Notes: generated by a model not told the origin, from the letters alone. A DNA stretch of 64,000 nucleotides from Mikania micrantha (GCA_009363875.1 CM018690.1:17377692-17441691), one strand, 5' to 3'; counted from the stretch's first letter, positions 24,100 to 37,287 are shown. Numbers and translations: made by a program.

Positions 24100-27000
24100 T
24101 GTAACATCTGTGCCGGAATCGTTATCGGAACAGTAATCTGTACAGTAACTTGTACAGTAACTCAGGTGCAACCCAGGAGAAATACTTAGAAACTGTCTAC
24201 ATTTGATGCAAAACATAAACTATTACACGATGTTTCTGAAATCATGATTTAAACTTCTTGGGTTAAACAGTCAGAAACACATCAGACAATCATGAACAGA
24301 TGAAAACATGCTTGATTTTGTGTTATTAGGTTTAAACGTATGTGAAGATAAACAGAACAAAATCATCACAGTGTTGTTACGGAATGCTAAATCGACGAAT
24401 CATTCGTATAGGTGACGATCTGTACGAATAAATCTGAGGTTTAACAATCTGAAATGATGACTGAAAAGTAGAAAACAAAATCAGAAAGTGAAACGTGCGA
24501 TCGTGTTCGTACAGTTAGCGCTCTGTACGAAGACGCACGTAAGTGACGTTTTCTGACGAAACGAAAACGAAGACATTTCGAACGATAATAAAGTTAAGGA
24601 AATATAATATTTCCTGTTTTACAATTTTGAAACTCATCAGAAAGAAATTTAAACGAAACTATTTTAATTTAAGGCACGTAAAACAAAATGCGCGAATAAT
24701 TATTGAAACGCGTAAAAATAATAACGAATTACGACAGATAATTTAAGAATTATAATATTTAAAATATTTCCATAAATAATCATCCTTCAAATATTTAAAA
24801 TAAATTCTTTTATTTAAATTACGAAAATATGCGCGTTACGATCCGGAAACACGACGAAAATGCGAACCGAGCAACCGAAACGAACCCGAACACCCTCGGG
24901 GTATATAAGCCTCAAATGAGGCTTTCACCCTCATTTTTCACACATCTCTCTCTCTAAACTCTCTCTAACGGTTCTCTCTCTCTAGGAAAACCGATCTTCA
25001 AACGATCATAACTCACTCGTTTCTTGGCGGAATCACGTGTTCTTGGCGCCCACGCGAAGCTCTCGTCATCCTCTACGAGGAAGTACAACAGATCTACGAA
25101 GTTAACCATCCATTTTTGAGGTACGAAGCTTTTAAAATCTGAAAAACTAGGGTTTTCTAAACCCATTTCACGACCCAACTACACACTCGGCTTAGGGCAT
25201 CACAAACGCACACACTACACCCTAGAGGACCGATCTTCATGTAAACTAACCATGGGAACAGCTTAGCCACTGAAGGAAGCTCGATGATGAGGAGGATGTA
25301 CAGGTTCGTGGGATGTAGGAGTCGGGCGAACCTTGGAACTTCCCGAACCTGTGATCATCAACACTCGGCCGAACCTTTTGGGGTTCCACCTACCACCGAA
25401 CCATTGCATGGCCGAACCCTGTGATGTTCATTCCATAGCCGAACCATTTTGCCAGGTAGCAGCCGAACCCTTGACATGGGCGAACCACCCATGAGTCACG
25501 AACCCTGCATGCGTGGAACCAAGAGACGAACCCTACTGATCCACCCTCACATGCTGCGAACCTGTTAACATGTCCAAATAGCCGAACCCTAAAGTGGACG
25601 AACCCACTGCATGGAGCTGAACCCTTCATGACCACGAATCAGGGAGCCACGAACCCTCATGGCCGAACCTTACACCCACCGAACCTTCATGCAAAGCAAA
25701 CGAACCCCTCTGTTGTAAATCACCTTGGCCGAACCTTGGTTTTTACATTGGCCGAACCTTATGTCAAGAGAAAGGTTCGCTGGTTAAGTGATTAGAGGAG
25801 GCCACATTGTGTCGGCCAAGCCCATCCCGATCACCATTAGGCCCAGAATCGAGTAGGTAGTGGATCAATCTTTCGGCCCAGAAGGGGTGTGTGCATCGGC
25901 TCAACCTATTCGCCCAAACCATATCCATGCGGCCCAATTCGATCATGGTAGCCCAAGTGGTTTAACTTAGCTTAAATCCTCTCGGCCCAACTACGAATAG
26001 AGTTCACATAGTAACAGACGGGCCACGCTAGTTGTCGGCCCAATCATTTATCCAATCCAAGGCCCCAAACCAATTGGCCTAAACTCCTTAGTGAAGCCCA
26101 CCTCTTATTCGGCCCAATAGGTTGGCCCATTAGCCCCTATTCCAATCGGCCCCAAACGGTTAGGCCCATTATTAATGGGACTGGACCAACCACACACAAT
26201 GGACCCATGAAATACTTCGGCCCAAGTAGAATTCGGGCCATTAACATTTGAGGCCCACTTTTAGCCCAAAATACTTACACGACTCATTTGGACCACTTTG
26301 ATCATGACTTAAACCACATTCGGCCTGTATGTTTAAAGACATAACTAACATTTAAACAAAAGAAATCTAAGTCCTGGTACTTAGCATCTTCTTGTGATGA
26401 AACTAAATCAGATTGAATGTTAGATTAATAACAAGGTGTTAATCCAAGTAGGTTGAGTGTTCTAAGGTCACTAACAAGTTGATGGGGCCGAATGACGACC
26501 GAGACACACAAGTGTTAGCCAACTTTAGGGCTAACACTAACACCTGCACACACATAAATCGTTACAATTTATACTTGCAAACTACAAATAATATGAAATC
26601 AATACAGGATCGTGAACAACACAACAAGTACAAGTAAAGAGCGCGTGCATTCTTGTTTAGAACTAAGTCAACCACTTCAAACACCAGGTGAGTTCATTTG
26701 TCCCTTTTCAAACCTTTTGTTTTACTTCGGGACTGAGAAGCATGTTAAACATTTTCATAAACCATTGAAATGTTATTTAATGCTTTAAACACAAACATGA
26801 TACTTATGTTGAAGCTTATGCTTGGAACCTTTTATACTTTGAGAAACAATGGACTTGAAACTTATACTTCAAAACTTGTGGATTGAAATCATATGATGGA
26901 TGCTTATGAGCCTTGTATGCCTGATATTGGAATGCTTGGGTGGGAAAATAAAGACTAAGGCTATGGTGTAAATAGCAAATGCTATTTACTTTATACTTAT

Positions 27001-29050
27001 TTACATTTTTCAAACACTTTGTGATCAAACAGGAAACTAGTATACTTGAGAAGCTATAGACTTGATACTTATACTTTAAACGAGAAGTTTAAACTAAATA
27101 CTTGAGACTTACAACATAGAGTGGAAGCCTAGACATTATACTAAACCCTTACGATATAAACTTGATACTTAAACTTGGAGCTAAATATTTATGATATAAT
27201 TTATACGATCGAGGTTTAACTTATAAACTCTTTGTTTTACTATATACAAAATCTTAAGGCTTTGAAAATACTTATATACTTGAGATGCTTGAAACACTTG
27301 GATGCTTAACACACTTGAAATACTTGAAAACACGTGAATACTTGTCATACTTAGAATACTTGAACACGTGAACGCTTTATACATTTGGGATACTTGAATG
27401 CTTGAATGCGTGATACACTTGGGATACGTGAATACTTGGAATGCTTGATACATATGGATGCTTGAACACTTGAATGCTTGAAACATTGGAGGCTTAAACA
27501 AAAGACTGATTGACCGACGCGTGTTGACCTGTGTGTCAACCCCTACTAGTCATCAGTGAAACATTGTGAATGCTTTAGACTTGTATGCATAAACTTTTGG
27601 ACATTGTAAGACAGACTGTTGGCCGCCGCGTGTTGACCAGTGTGTCAACCCCTACTAGTCATCAGTGTTCTTCTTTGTCAGAGTCATGTAAGACAGACTG
27701 ATTGGCCGCCGTGTGTTGACCTGTGAGTCAACCCCTACTAGTCATTCAGTGTTCTTCTTGATTCATCCATGGTGATGACAAGTGACTAGAATGATTGAGT
27801 TCTTCTAGTTGACTTTGTGTTAACTTGAAGGTTACTCTATCTAAACATGTCACGAGTCATAAATAGGATCATTATGGATGGATGCTGAACTCCTTAGGGT
27901 CTTTCAGCTGTCCATAATGGTGCCTATTAAACTTGAGACTTATTCGTTGTGGAATCAATAGCGTGAAGTGAAACGCTTAATTATTATTAATAACAATATG
28001 TTAAGCAGCCCGGTATGTGGTGGGACGGTGGCTGGGGCTTGTCCCCTACATATGCCCTATATATAAGCATATTTGGTTGGATAGCATAGGTGGTTGTTAG
28101 TGAGGTTAAGGTTGTCATTTCGGGGGAAACAAAGTAAACATTGGCAGGGAAACAAACGTTAAGAATCATATGTCATGAGATCAGAGTAGTGGGGATGAAA
28201 TGCTTAATTATCATTAACAACAATATGTTAAGCAGCCCGGTATGTGGTGGGACGGTGGCTGGGGCTTGTCCCCTACATATGCCCTATATATAAGCATACT
28301 TGGTTGAATAGCATAGGTGGTTGTTAGTGAGGTTAAGGTTGTCATTCAGGGAATCAACGTAAACAATTACAGGGTAATCTAATTCAAAGAATCAAACACT
28401 TGGAATCAAACATTGGGAATCAAACATTTTGGGAATCATACGGGTAGAATGAGACGCTTAATTATCATCAGGAACAATATATCATGTGGTTCAGTATGTG
28501 GTGGGACGGTGGCTGGGGCTTGTCCCCTACATATGCCCTATATATAAGCATACTGAATCAGATGGTATAGGTGGTTAATGGTGAGGTTAAGGTTGTCATT
28601 CAAAGGATTTTACAAACTATTTTTACACAAAAACTACATGAACTCACCAACCATTGTGTTGACTTTGTTTAATACATGTTTTCTCAGGTGATGTACAGGA
28701 TTAAGCTAATGGTCCGGATTGCATACTAGGATGCCCAGACATAGATCCTAGTTGACTTTTGAAGAAGTACATCTTTTGAGATTTATATGAATCTCTTTTG
28801 ATATCTTGTACGGATACAAGATAGATACATTTGATTCTTTTGGATAGGTTTACTTAGTTAAATTACTAGACATTGACATTTGTAATTTAACTTTGTAATC
28901 CTAGTTAATGTTTAATTGTGCTTACTTATTCTTAACATTGATGCTATGTAAACAATCTGATCAACACGATTATCATTTACGATATCACGCTCCGAGAACC
29001 TTCCGCCCGACGCGGACTTCGATCCAACCCCGCCGGCTCGGGGTGTGACA
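24100..29050 (+). repeat. LTR E, right end of the array (4951 bp)
   Basis: Complete LTR with all three sub-repeats. It has small private changes, such as a 4-base loss near 25406 and GACGCGGAC instead of GACGGGGAC near 29010. It shares CAAACACTTTG near 27011 with LTR D, where B and C have CAACACTTTG. It ends TGTGACA at 29050 and is followed by TTACTCGTAC, so 29051-29055 (TTACT) is the candidate right target-site duplication of the array. Confidence 0.92.
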
Positions 29051-29149
29051 TTACTCGTACATATTTTCAAAAACATTATATTTCTTAATATATCATTTTG
29101 TAATTCTTAAATCTAGTTTATAAGTATTTAATATTTTCTTTATACAACA

Positions 29150-29451
29150 TCTAATATACTAAAAGAATTAACGAGGACACTTGAAGGACACGTGACAACC
29201 TGCGATGTCTTCTCGACGTTGTATTCCCACCTCTGTTTTATATTAAATAAGAACATATTTTATTATCAAATGTTTTCTCATTTTATACTTTTATTTTTTA
29301 TTTAATAGTAATGATATTAAAATAATATATTTTTTGAATATTAAATAAATATAATTATAAATAATAAATATATTTTAATGTAAATGATTATGAATTATTA
29401 TATAATTTTTTATTTAAATAGTCAGTGCAATACACAAGTTTTCTAAGCTGG
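29150..29451 (+). mobile_element. Small non-autonomous Helitron-like element
   Basis: It starts TCTAATATACTAAAAG after an A and ends CTGG before a T, as expected for Helitrons inserted in AT. Near its 3' end GTGCAATACAC could form the usual terminal hairpin. GGACACGTGACA lies near the 5' end, as in the elements at 37595 and 41974. There is no coding capacity. Confidence 0.45.
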
Positions 29452-29517
29452 TGGTAATACAAGAGTACTAACCTATATTTGTACAAAAATAATAACACAC
29501 TACAAGGAAAGTCACCT

Positions 29518-29860
29518 GTAGCGACGACAAAAGTCGTCGCAATAGCCCAGAAAAATCGTCGCTATCGCTTATAGCGACAACATGTGGTCGCTGATTAGTC
29601 GTCGCTATAGGTTAGTCGCAATAGCTCAGGAAAGTCGTCGCTACACATGTCGTCCCTATAGATTAGGCTATAGGGACGACATGTCGTCGCTATAGGTGTT
29701 TGACACATTTTCTTTTTTGATTTATTTTTATTATGTTAATTATTTAAAAAAAAAGAATTTTTTTTCGAAATTACCTATAGCGACGACCTATAGTCGCTAT
29801 AGAAGGTGGTCAAAAAGTCAAACATAGGGCTATAGCGACGACCTACAAAAAATTTTCAAT
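29518..29860. repeat. Left subterminal repeats of the CACTA element
   Basis: About ten copies of GCGACGAC or GTCGTCGC occur, often as ATAGCGACGAC or the complement. In En/Spm the TNPA protein binds repeated short subterminal motifs to bring the ends together; these are the candidate sites. Confidence 0.8.
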
Positions 29861-30050
29861 TTTTTTTTGTTTTCTGGAATTTCCAGTTTTAAACCTGTTT
29901 AATCAACAATAGCAGTTTTAACCTGCTGCAAATAAGACTTTATCAAACATCAAAATACATTCACATTAATATGCTTACATCCAAATCTCAAAGTTAACCA
30001 AACAACCAAGCATAACAAAGTTATAAGTGTTTTAAAATCCACAACTTCAT

Positions 30051-31688
30051 CTATTCATCTTCATCTTCATCGTCATCTTCATCATCTTCTTCTTCCTCTT
30101 GATCTTTTTCTTGATTTGTTTCGAATCCGGGATAGTAGAAGGAGCTAGAGCCTTGGCCTTCTTGCATTGACATCAACTTGTTAATTTGTTGTTGCATCAT
30201 TTCATTGACGCGTTGTTGCTCCGCCCAGCGAGCATTTGCATGCTGCAGCTCATTTGCTACAGGATGGTACATGTGTGGAGGCAGGTCTGGGGTTATACTT
30301 TTAACTTTTCTTCCAACGCCCCTTACGTGCCCACGTCGCTCACCCAATGAGCGCTGCAGCACTTCCACTTCATCTACCGGTGTGTCATCACCACCGGATG
30401 TGGATTTTGCTTTGTTTAATTCATCATTAATATTCTCCTACATTAAAAACACAAGACAAACATATGTTAAATATTTGACAAAAATCCGTCAGCATAACTG
30501 CTGTAAAATGACTACCCAAAATGTAAACTAAATGGCAACAAATCCTAATTCAAAAACAAGAATTCCCAATTCAATCAACAAATATCTAACAATTCATGTT
30601 CACCCATCCTATATATTAAAAGGCTACTTTCAAATAAAGTTTAAATGAGTAAAACATAATATTATTGAACATCTATTACTTACCCAATGTTGCTCGGCTA
30701 ATTGATTATGCCATCCCGAGCTTCCCTTGAAATGCATATCCCTCCAGCCTTCCACATGTTGAGGCGCACCACCCTCCTTGACCTTTAAACAATAACAAAT
30801 ATTATCAATAAGATATCAAATAAAAATTAATACATATTTTGATAACACTAAATTATAACCTCATCATAACGTCTTTGAGCGTATGATTGGGTCCCATGAT
30901 AACTTCCATACAGCTGTTTTGATCTGTTAGTTGTATTCTTCAAAAATCTGTTTTTATATGTAGAAGTTGTAAACAGCCCATCAATAATCTGCACCCACTC
31001 TTCTAGGCCCATGCCCTTAGGAGGATTCTGCTTGGCTCTTTCTGTGTTGTCATAGCATCCTTCTTTGTCAAAGTGCTTCTTTAGCTTTGTTTTCCGGTCT
31101 TTGTACCGGTTCGCACAGTCAGCTTGAATCCCAAGCTTGATTCCATCCCAGTATTCAGTATTGTGATATTGGGCCAGATCAAAGTAATTCTATAAAAGTT
31201 GATATGATTAGAAAATAACCAAAAATATGAAACCAGTATACAAAAAGTATTAGTAAGTATACTAACATGGAGAGTGGTCAGAATATACATCTTGACATCT
31301 CCCGGAACCTCCTGCCAACTCCGATAATGAAATGGGGCATGTCTGTCAACTTCATTGGATATCAACCGAATAAATAGCTGATAATTTTCTCCAACAGCTC
31401 TGTATAAGTTGGAGGAGTAATCAAACTCAATTGGAAGTGGTCTGCTTTTATTCTTTTGGAATTTGTCATACAAGTTTAAGTTCTTTCCAGAAGATCTTCG
31501 TTTTGTTGGTTTAGCTACATTAACACATGAAATTAAAAGTTACCAAATTGAATAATATGTTTAAGGAGATTAAAAATACATTATACTAGAAACTTACAAG
31601 ATTCACAGCTGGTTGGCACCCTATAAGGATGCCTATGTGGAGGTTCATCACCTCCGTCACCGCCATGGTAACCGGCAACATCCGCCAT
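30051..31688 (-). CDS. TNPA-like CACTA accessory protein, five exons, frame intact
   Basis: In En/Spm elements the TNPA-type protein binds subterminal repeats and works with the TNP2 transposase in the nucleus. Exons proposed from GT-AG boundaries on the reverse strand: 31688-31598, 31514-31267, 31189-30860, 30782-30684 and 30437-30051. They total 1155 nt (384 residues plus stop) with all phases compatible and no internal stop. ATG 31688 (MADVAGYHGG) is the start. The middle exons carry features of the plant Ptta/En/Spm transposase family, including LPIEFD, the SWQEVPGDVK stretch and RYDEV..GG. The C-terminus has a glutamine-rich, possibly coiled segment followed by a run of about 20 Glu/Asp. 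Exon limits are inferred. Confidence 0.8.
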
Positions 31689-31833
31689 TCCTTGGACAAA
31701 AGCAAATAAATGTTAACAATTTTAACAAATGCAACAATACAATATTAACAATATCAACAATTTAAAAGAAATACAACAATGAAATAGCAAAAAATGTAAA
31801 CAATTATAACAAAAGTAAATAACTATCATACAT

Positions 31834-34800
31834 TTATTCAGAATCGTCACTACAATAATGTTTTTCTATTTCATTATCATCATCTTCCTCATCTTCATCT
31901 TCTTCTTCCTCTTCATCATCGTATTCTACTTCATCATCATCAATGAAAATCCGATCATCCACACCTTCATCTAAAGGTGCCCTCATAGGCAACGGGCCTA
32001 AGTCGACTACTAAGTCACAAAAATCTTGAGTTTCTTGCGAGACATTCAACTCATCATTAACAACTAAGTTATAATCAGATGATTGGTTGTCGTGTAATAT
32101 ATCTACTTCATTAGCCCCAATCATACTTGGATGATCCCAAAGTTTACGATGATAAACATTTTCTACAACCCTCCAATTACCGGTTGTTCGAGAAGGATCT
32201 TGGAGATAAAACACTTGTTTAGCTTGTGTAGCTAAAATGTATTGTTCGTTAACAAACCACTCACGGATAATATCAATTGCAATAATATTATTCTTCTTAA
32301 CAAGGCGTTTACCCGATGTGTTGAACCATTTACAACGAAATACTACAAATGAGTAACTATTTACATAGTTCAACTCTATAATCTCCTCTAGTTGACCATA
32401 AAAGTGAGTACCATCTTCTCCTATTGTAATAACACCACTATTCTGAGTAGTGCGACGGACATCATGACTGTGTACCACAAATCTAACACCGTTGACTATA
32501 CAAGCCGTGTACACATATGCATTCAATGGGCCATGTGCTAAGGACTTTAATTCATTTGACAACTCCACGGACAATGATGATGATGACGACGACGACGATG
32601 ACATATTTGATTTATATCGAAACCATGAAGAGAATCCTGTTTTTAGATCACGTTCAGGAAATTCAGATTCAAATTCGCTATACAATTAACAAACATTATA
32701 GATTAGTTTACTAAAGCAACTAATATGAAAATTAACCAAGTAAATAAATACGCTTACGATTTGTAGTCTTTAATTTCATCGCAGTTGCTTAATACAAACC
32801 ATTCCAATAATTTTCTAACATCTTCAGAAAGTGATATTATCTTCTTTGAAATTGGGCGGCATTGTGATGAAAAAACATGAAGATGTCTCTTGGGAATGTC
32901 AGCATCTGCGTTTCTATCAGGACGGTTGAATTTGGTTTGCATACCTTCAAGATACATAGAACAGAAGGTCAATGCTTCATTTGCAACATAGCCCTCTGCT
33001 ATTGATCCTTCAGGTCTGGCTTTATTTCTAACATATGCCTTTAGCTTCTTCATGTATCTATCAAAGGGATACATCCATCTCATATACACAGGCCCACCAA
33101 GAATAGCCTCTTCAGGCAAATGAATAACTAAATGAACCATTATGTCAAAAAACGCTGGAGGATATATCAACTCCAAATTACATAGTATCTTGATCACATC
33201 TTTATGAGCTTTCTCCATGTCTTTCACATCAAGTCACCGTGCACAAATTTTTTGAAACACGGTGCAAAGATCAATTATTGTTGTTGAAACATTTGGGGGC
33301 AAACATCCTTGTACACCTATTGGCAACAATCTTTGCATTAAGATGTGATAATCATGAGACTTTAACCCGATTATATTTGAATTATTAGGAAGCACCTTGT
33401 TTTTAAAGTTCGAACCAAAACAATCGGGTAGTCTCACTCCTCTAATAAACTTACAAAAACGTTCTCGATCTGTAGGTGTGAAAGAGTAAGGGGCATGTAG
33501 TTGGTAAAACTTGTTGTTATTCTTAGTTAGCCAAAGATTTTTTCGAATATCCATCTTCTCTAAGTCTTGTCTTGCTTTAGGCGTGTCTTTTGATTTTTCA
33601 TTCATTAGTGAAGTACCCAACAAACTTTCACACACATTTTTCTCCACGTGCATAACATCAAGATTGTGTTTTAAAAGAAGGGAAGACTAATAATCTAACT
33701 CAAAGAAGATACTTTTTTGCTCCAATTCAACTCTGATGCAGCTCGCTTTCTTTTCACACCTCCATGACTTGGATGTTTACCCGGAACACGAATGGGAAGG
33801 CCTTGTAATTGTTTTAATATTTTTGCATTACTAAACTGTTTAGGAGGATCTCTGGTCTCCTTTTGGCCATTAAACAACAAATTTTCCCTTAATTTATGAT
33901 TTTTAGTCAAAAATCGTCTATGACCAACAAAAGCTATCTGGTTAGTTATAGAGCACGAGGGTGTGTCTTCGTTACAAGTAGAACATGCTTTATAACCTTG
34001 ACCACTCCATCCAGACAAGCTACTACGAGCAGGATAATCATTAATAGTCCACAAAAGAGCCGCACGCATCGTGAATATGGTTCCGGTGTGTGCATCTCTC
34101 ATTTGTACTCCATCAGTCCACAACGTTTTCAATTCATCCACCAAAGGCCTTAAGAAAACATCAATATCCTTTCCAGGAGATTTAGAGCCTGGAATTAGCA
34201 AAGTTAACATGAAAGAAGACTCTTTTATACATAACCAAGGCGGTGTATTGTATATTGTCACCATCGGCTACATACTGTAAGTCTGACTCATGTTACCAAA
34301 TGGATTAAAGTCATCTGCAGCCAAAACCAAAGGAACGTTCCTGGGTTCCTTAGCAAAATTAGCATATCTGTTATCAAATTCTTGCCATGCCTTCCCATCA
34401 ACCGGATGACGCATCATACCATCTGTTGAGCGTCCGGTATTATGCCATATCATATCTTTCGCGATGAATCTAGAACTAAACCTTCGTCGAAGACGTGAAG
34501 TTAAAGGAAAGTAACGCAATACTTTTTGTGCTACTTTCTTTTCCTTTGTGTTTTTGTCAACCCATCTGCTCTCATTACAAACTGGACAATTTTGCATAAG
34601 AGAATTCTCTTTCCAGAATAGAGCGCAATCATTAATGCAAGCATGTATAGACTGATATCCTAAACCAATTTTTCTCAGTTTCTTTTTAGCTTCATAATGG
34701 GAGGCTGGATCTTATTTTCTTTCGGGAATACAACTCTTAAAAACTCTAAAAGTTGGTCAAAGGAACTATCAGTCCATTTATTAATAACTTTAATATGCAT

Positions 34801-35301
34801 TAATTTTGCCAAAAAGTTTAGGGAAGACATCCAATTAAAACTAGGGTATAGCTCGGTATTAAGCTCCATAAATAATGCGTCAAACTCCGTGTCTAAGCCA
34901 TCTCCAAACTCATTTACATTTTCTTCATATGTATTCTGCTCACCAATGACATCATCAAGTGCATCAAACATCTCATTATTTGTTAGTGGAGGATTATCTG
35001 CGTTCGAAGCCCACATTCTTTCAATCTCTGAAGCATTGGAATATTTCTCACCATGATATACCCATGTTGTATATGACTGTAGAAAACCACAGTCATGTAT
35101 GTGGGCATAAATTGTAGCCAAATTCTGGAGTGATCGTTTAGAATTTGCACAACTTTTACACGGGCAATACCCTTTACCTTCACCATTGACATGGTTCTTT
35201 GCAATCTCCATAAACTTCTTAAGACCGTTTAAAAAATCCGGACATCTCCGGTTTCGTAATTTTATCCAACTTTTATCAACTTCCATGTTAGTTATCAACA
35301 C
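31834..35301 (-). pseudogene. TNP2-type CACTA transposase, broken by several stops and frameshifts
   Basis: This gene would encode the catalytic transposase that cuts the CACTA ends. From the start at 35301 come the N-terminal transposase-associated domain (DKSWI, then CPCKSC near residues 50-55), the TNP2 core (CPVCNESRW, DDFNPFG, PPWLCIKE, LLIPGSKSPGKDIDVF, then MHVEKNVCESLLG), and the conserved segment FFDIMVHLVIHLP with GGPVYMRWMYPFDRY. After an 80-bp GT-AG intron (32757-32678) comes a C-terminal exon of the DUF4216 type with an acidic tail. Damage: a frameshift near 34720, TAG at 34268-34270, a frameshift in an A-run near 33716, TAG at 33687-33689 and TGA at 33234-33236. It cannot give a full-length enzyme. 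Confidence 0.88.
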
Positions 35302-36830
35302 ATGAACCTAAACATGCATATCTAGATGAAATTTATAAACACATAAACATAAATATACTTATAAAAAGTCAATGTTACAAATGAAACATAAACAAGACAT
35401 ACAACATACCTAAACATATGCATACAAATGAAATTCATTTATCATATAGACCTAAACATGCATATCTAGATGAAATTTATAAACACATAAAATAAACATA
35501 CTTATCAAAACATTAAACTTTTATATAAACATAAACAATAATGAAGCTTTATTAACATACACAATACACAAACATGGCTAAACATATTCAAAAATACTTA
35601 TAAACTTATTCAAAATACATATTGTAATTCTAATTATATCTCAATTTGAAAAATACACATACACATGGCTAAACATATTCAAAGATCCAAACATAAAAAT
35701 ACATATACAAATTCTAACATACACACATACATCAATTTACAACTTCATTTGGCTCAAATCATTTAACTTAATGTTTCTAACATATAACACATAATTAAGA
35801 TTAACATATACTAATATCCTTAAAGTAACATAAGTTACATATTGTAATTCTATATCTTAACATAAAAATACATACCTAAATTCTAATCATAAGTTAACAT
35901 AATATCCCAACATACTAATAACCCAAAAAGAACAAACAATTATACACATAATTAAGATAAACATATACAAATATCCTTAAATTAACATAGTTGTCTCATT
36001 GTAATTCTATATCCCAACATAAAAATACATACATAAATTCTAATTTTAAGTTAACATAATATCCCAACATACTAATAACCCAACAAGAACATAAAATTAT
36101 ACACATACAATACTAAGAAATGTGTTTCATCAATAAATAATACCAAATAAATATGTTTCATCAATGATTAATACAATATCACAAACCATTTTTTACATAC
36201 ACAACACTAAAAAACACATTAAAGTTACAAAATTAACATATCTATGTCGAATTAAGGTTCCAAAAATCTTCAAGACGAAATCAACCTTGTATAATTACAT
36301 ACATTGCAAAAAAAAAAAATCAACATCTCATTAGTAAACCTATGAAATATGAGAAGTATCCAATTCATATGAAAAAAATAAAAAATTACACAAAAAAAAA
36401 AACATACCTACGAAATATGAGAGGTATCCAACAATTTACAAGCACCAAATTAAACCTATCACCATAAAAAATTGTTAAAACCTTGCAAATATATAAAAAA
36501 AATGAAAGATTTAAGAAAAATACACATACCTATACAAATGAGATGGTTCAAATCATCTTCTCACCATAAAATCGCCAATATACGAACACAACAACCCACC
36601 AAAGTAAACCTATCACCATAAAAATTCTTAAAACCTTGCAAATATATGAAAAAACAAAAAAAATGAAAAATTTAAGAAAAATACACATACCGACGACATG
36701 AGATGCTTCAAATCATATTTTCACCATGAAATAGTCAATACCCGAACACAAGAACCCAAAATCGCCCTTTGGAACCGAAAAATGGGAGAAGATAAGAGTT
36801 TACTGCGTAAATGAAGTCTGTTCGCGATTT
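35302..36830. other. AT-rich 5' region of the CACTA transposase gene
   Basis: There is no open frame. The sequence is A/T-rich with repeated words such as ACATAAACAT and ATTCTAATTATAAG-like tracts, including near-duplicate stretches (about 35860-35905 and 36010-36075; 36440-36530 and 36595-36690). It probably holds the promoter and leader of the TNP2 gene. No clear TATA box could be chosen. Confidence 0.6.
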
Positions 36831-36839
36831 TGGGTATAT

Positions 36840-37245
36840 GAACCCTATAGCGACGACATGTCGTCGCTATAGGTCACCCTCGAAACTGACGTCGCGCATT
36901 AATTGCATTGAACGCACTCGGTTGTCTTTTAGTTAGCCTATAACGACGACTTGTCGTCCCTCTATGTTATTTAATTTTTTTTTATTTTTTTACCAGTAAT
37001 ATCTAGAATAAAAGAATTAAAAAAAACAAAAAAAAAATAAATACCACCTATAGCGACGACTTGTAGTTGCTATAGGGTTTTCGCAAAACCGCCAATTTTT
37101 TGGTCAATGCCCACCCTTTTCGTCTTCAGTTATAGCGACGACATGTCGTCGCTATAGCTGAAAAGCACTGAAAAAGTACTTTTGAGCTGTAGCGACGACA
37201 TGTCGTCGCTATAGCTGAACCTATAGGAACGACAATTGGTCGTCG
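36840..37245. repeat. Right subterminal repeats of the CACTA element (palindromic)
   Basis: Head-to-head pairs of TAGCGACGACATG and its complement make palindromes near 36848-36873, 37134-37158 and 37190-37214. Single copies lie near 36940 and 37051. They mirror the left subterminal block and are the expected binding sites for the TNPA-like protein. Confidence 0.82.
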
Positions 37246-37287
37246 CAGTACCCTTTGTCCCCTTAGTTGGCTTTTGTTGTAGTGACA

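Larger units (their letters stand above)
1..29050 (+). mobile_element. Tandem array of a gag-only Ty3-type LTR retroelement (five LTRs, four internal domains)
   Basis: The segment is a head-to-tail repeat of period 6897-6899 bp, or 6412 bp where one LTR carries a deletion. Each unit has an LTR starting TGTAACATC and ending GGTGTGACA, a PBS matching plant initiator tRNA-Met, a gag gene, and a polypurine tract directly before the next LTR. No protease, reverse transcriptase, RNase H or integrase is present. Copies look nearly identical by eye. The gag-only layout fits the non-autonomous class called TR-GAG, and the very long LTRs recall LARDs, so mobilisation would need enzymes supplied in trans. 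An array with shared LTRs usually forms by unequal recombination between LTRs. The array enters from the left edge; its right end is at 29050, followed by unrelated AT-rich DNA. Confidence 0.93.
29498..37284. mobile_element. CACTA (En/Spm) DNA transposon, 7787 bp, with ACA target duplication
   Basis: The left end is CACTACAAGGAAAGTCACC. The right end reads, on the reverse strand, CACTACAACAAAAGCCAAC. Both ends are flanked by ACA (29495-29497 and 37285-37287), the 3-bp duplication typical of CACTA elements. Subterminal regions hold many copies of TAGCGACGAC in both orientations. Two reverse-strand genes lie inside, a TNP2-type transposase and a TNPA-like protein, in the usual En/Spm arrangement. 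Confidence 0.95.

Noticed and set aside
1..28500. Regularly spaced repeats that might suggest a CRISPR-like array
   Set aside because: The repeats are LTR modules in plant nuclear DNA with a period of kilobases or degenerate short units; no cas genes or spacer pattern exist.
32492..32714. Forward-strand frames opposite the TNP2 C-terminal exon
   Set aside because: They reflect the Ser/Asp-coding repeats of the reverse-strand exon and have no domain.
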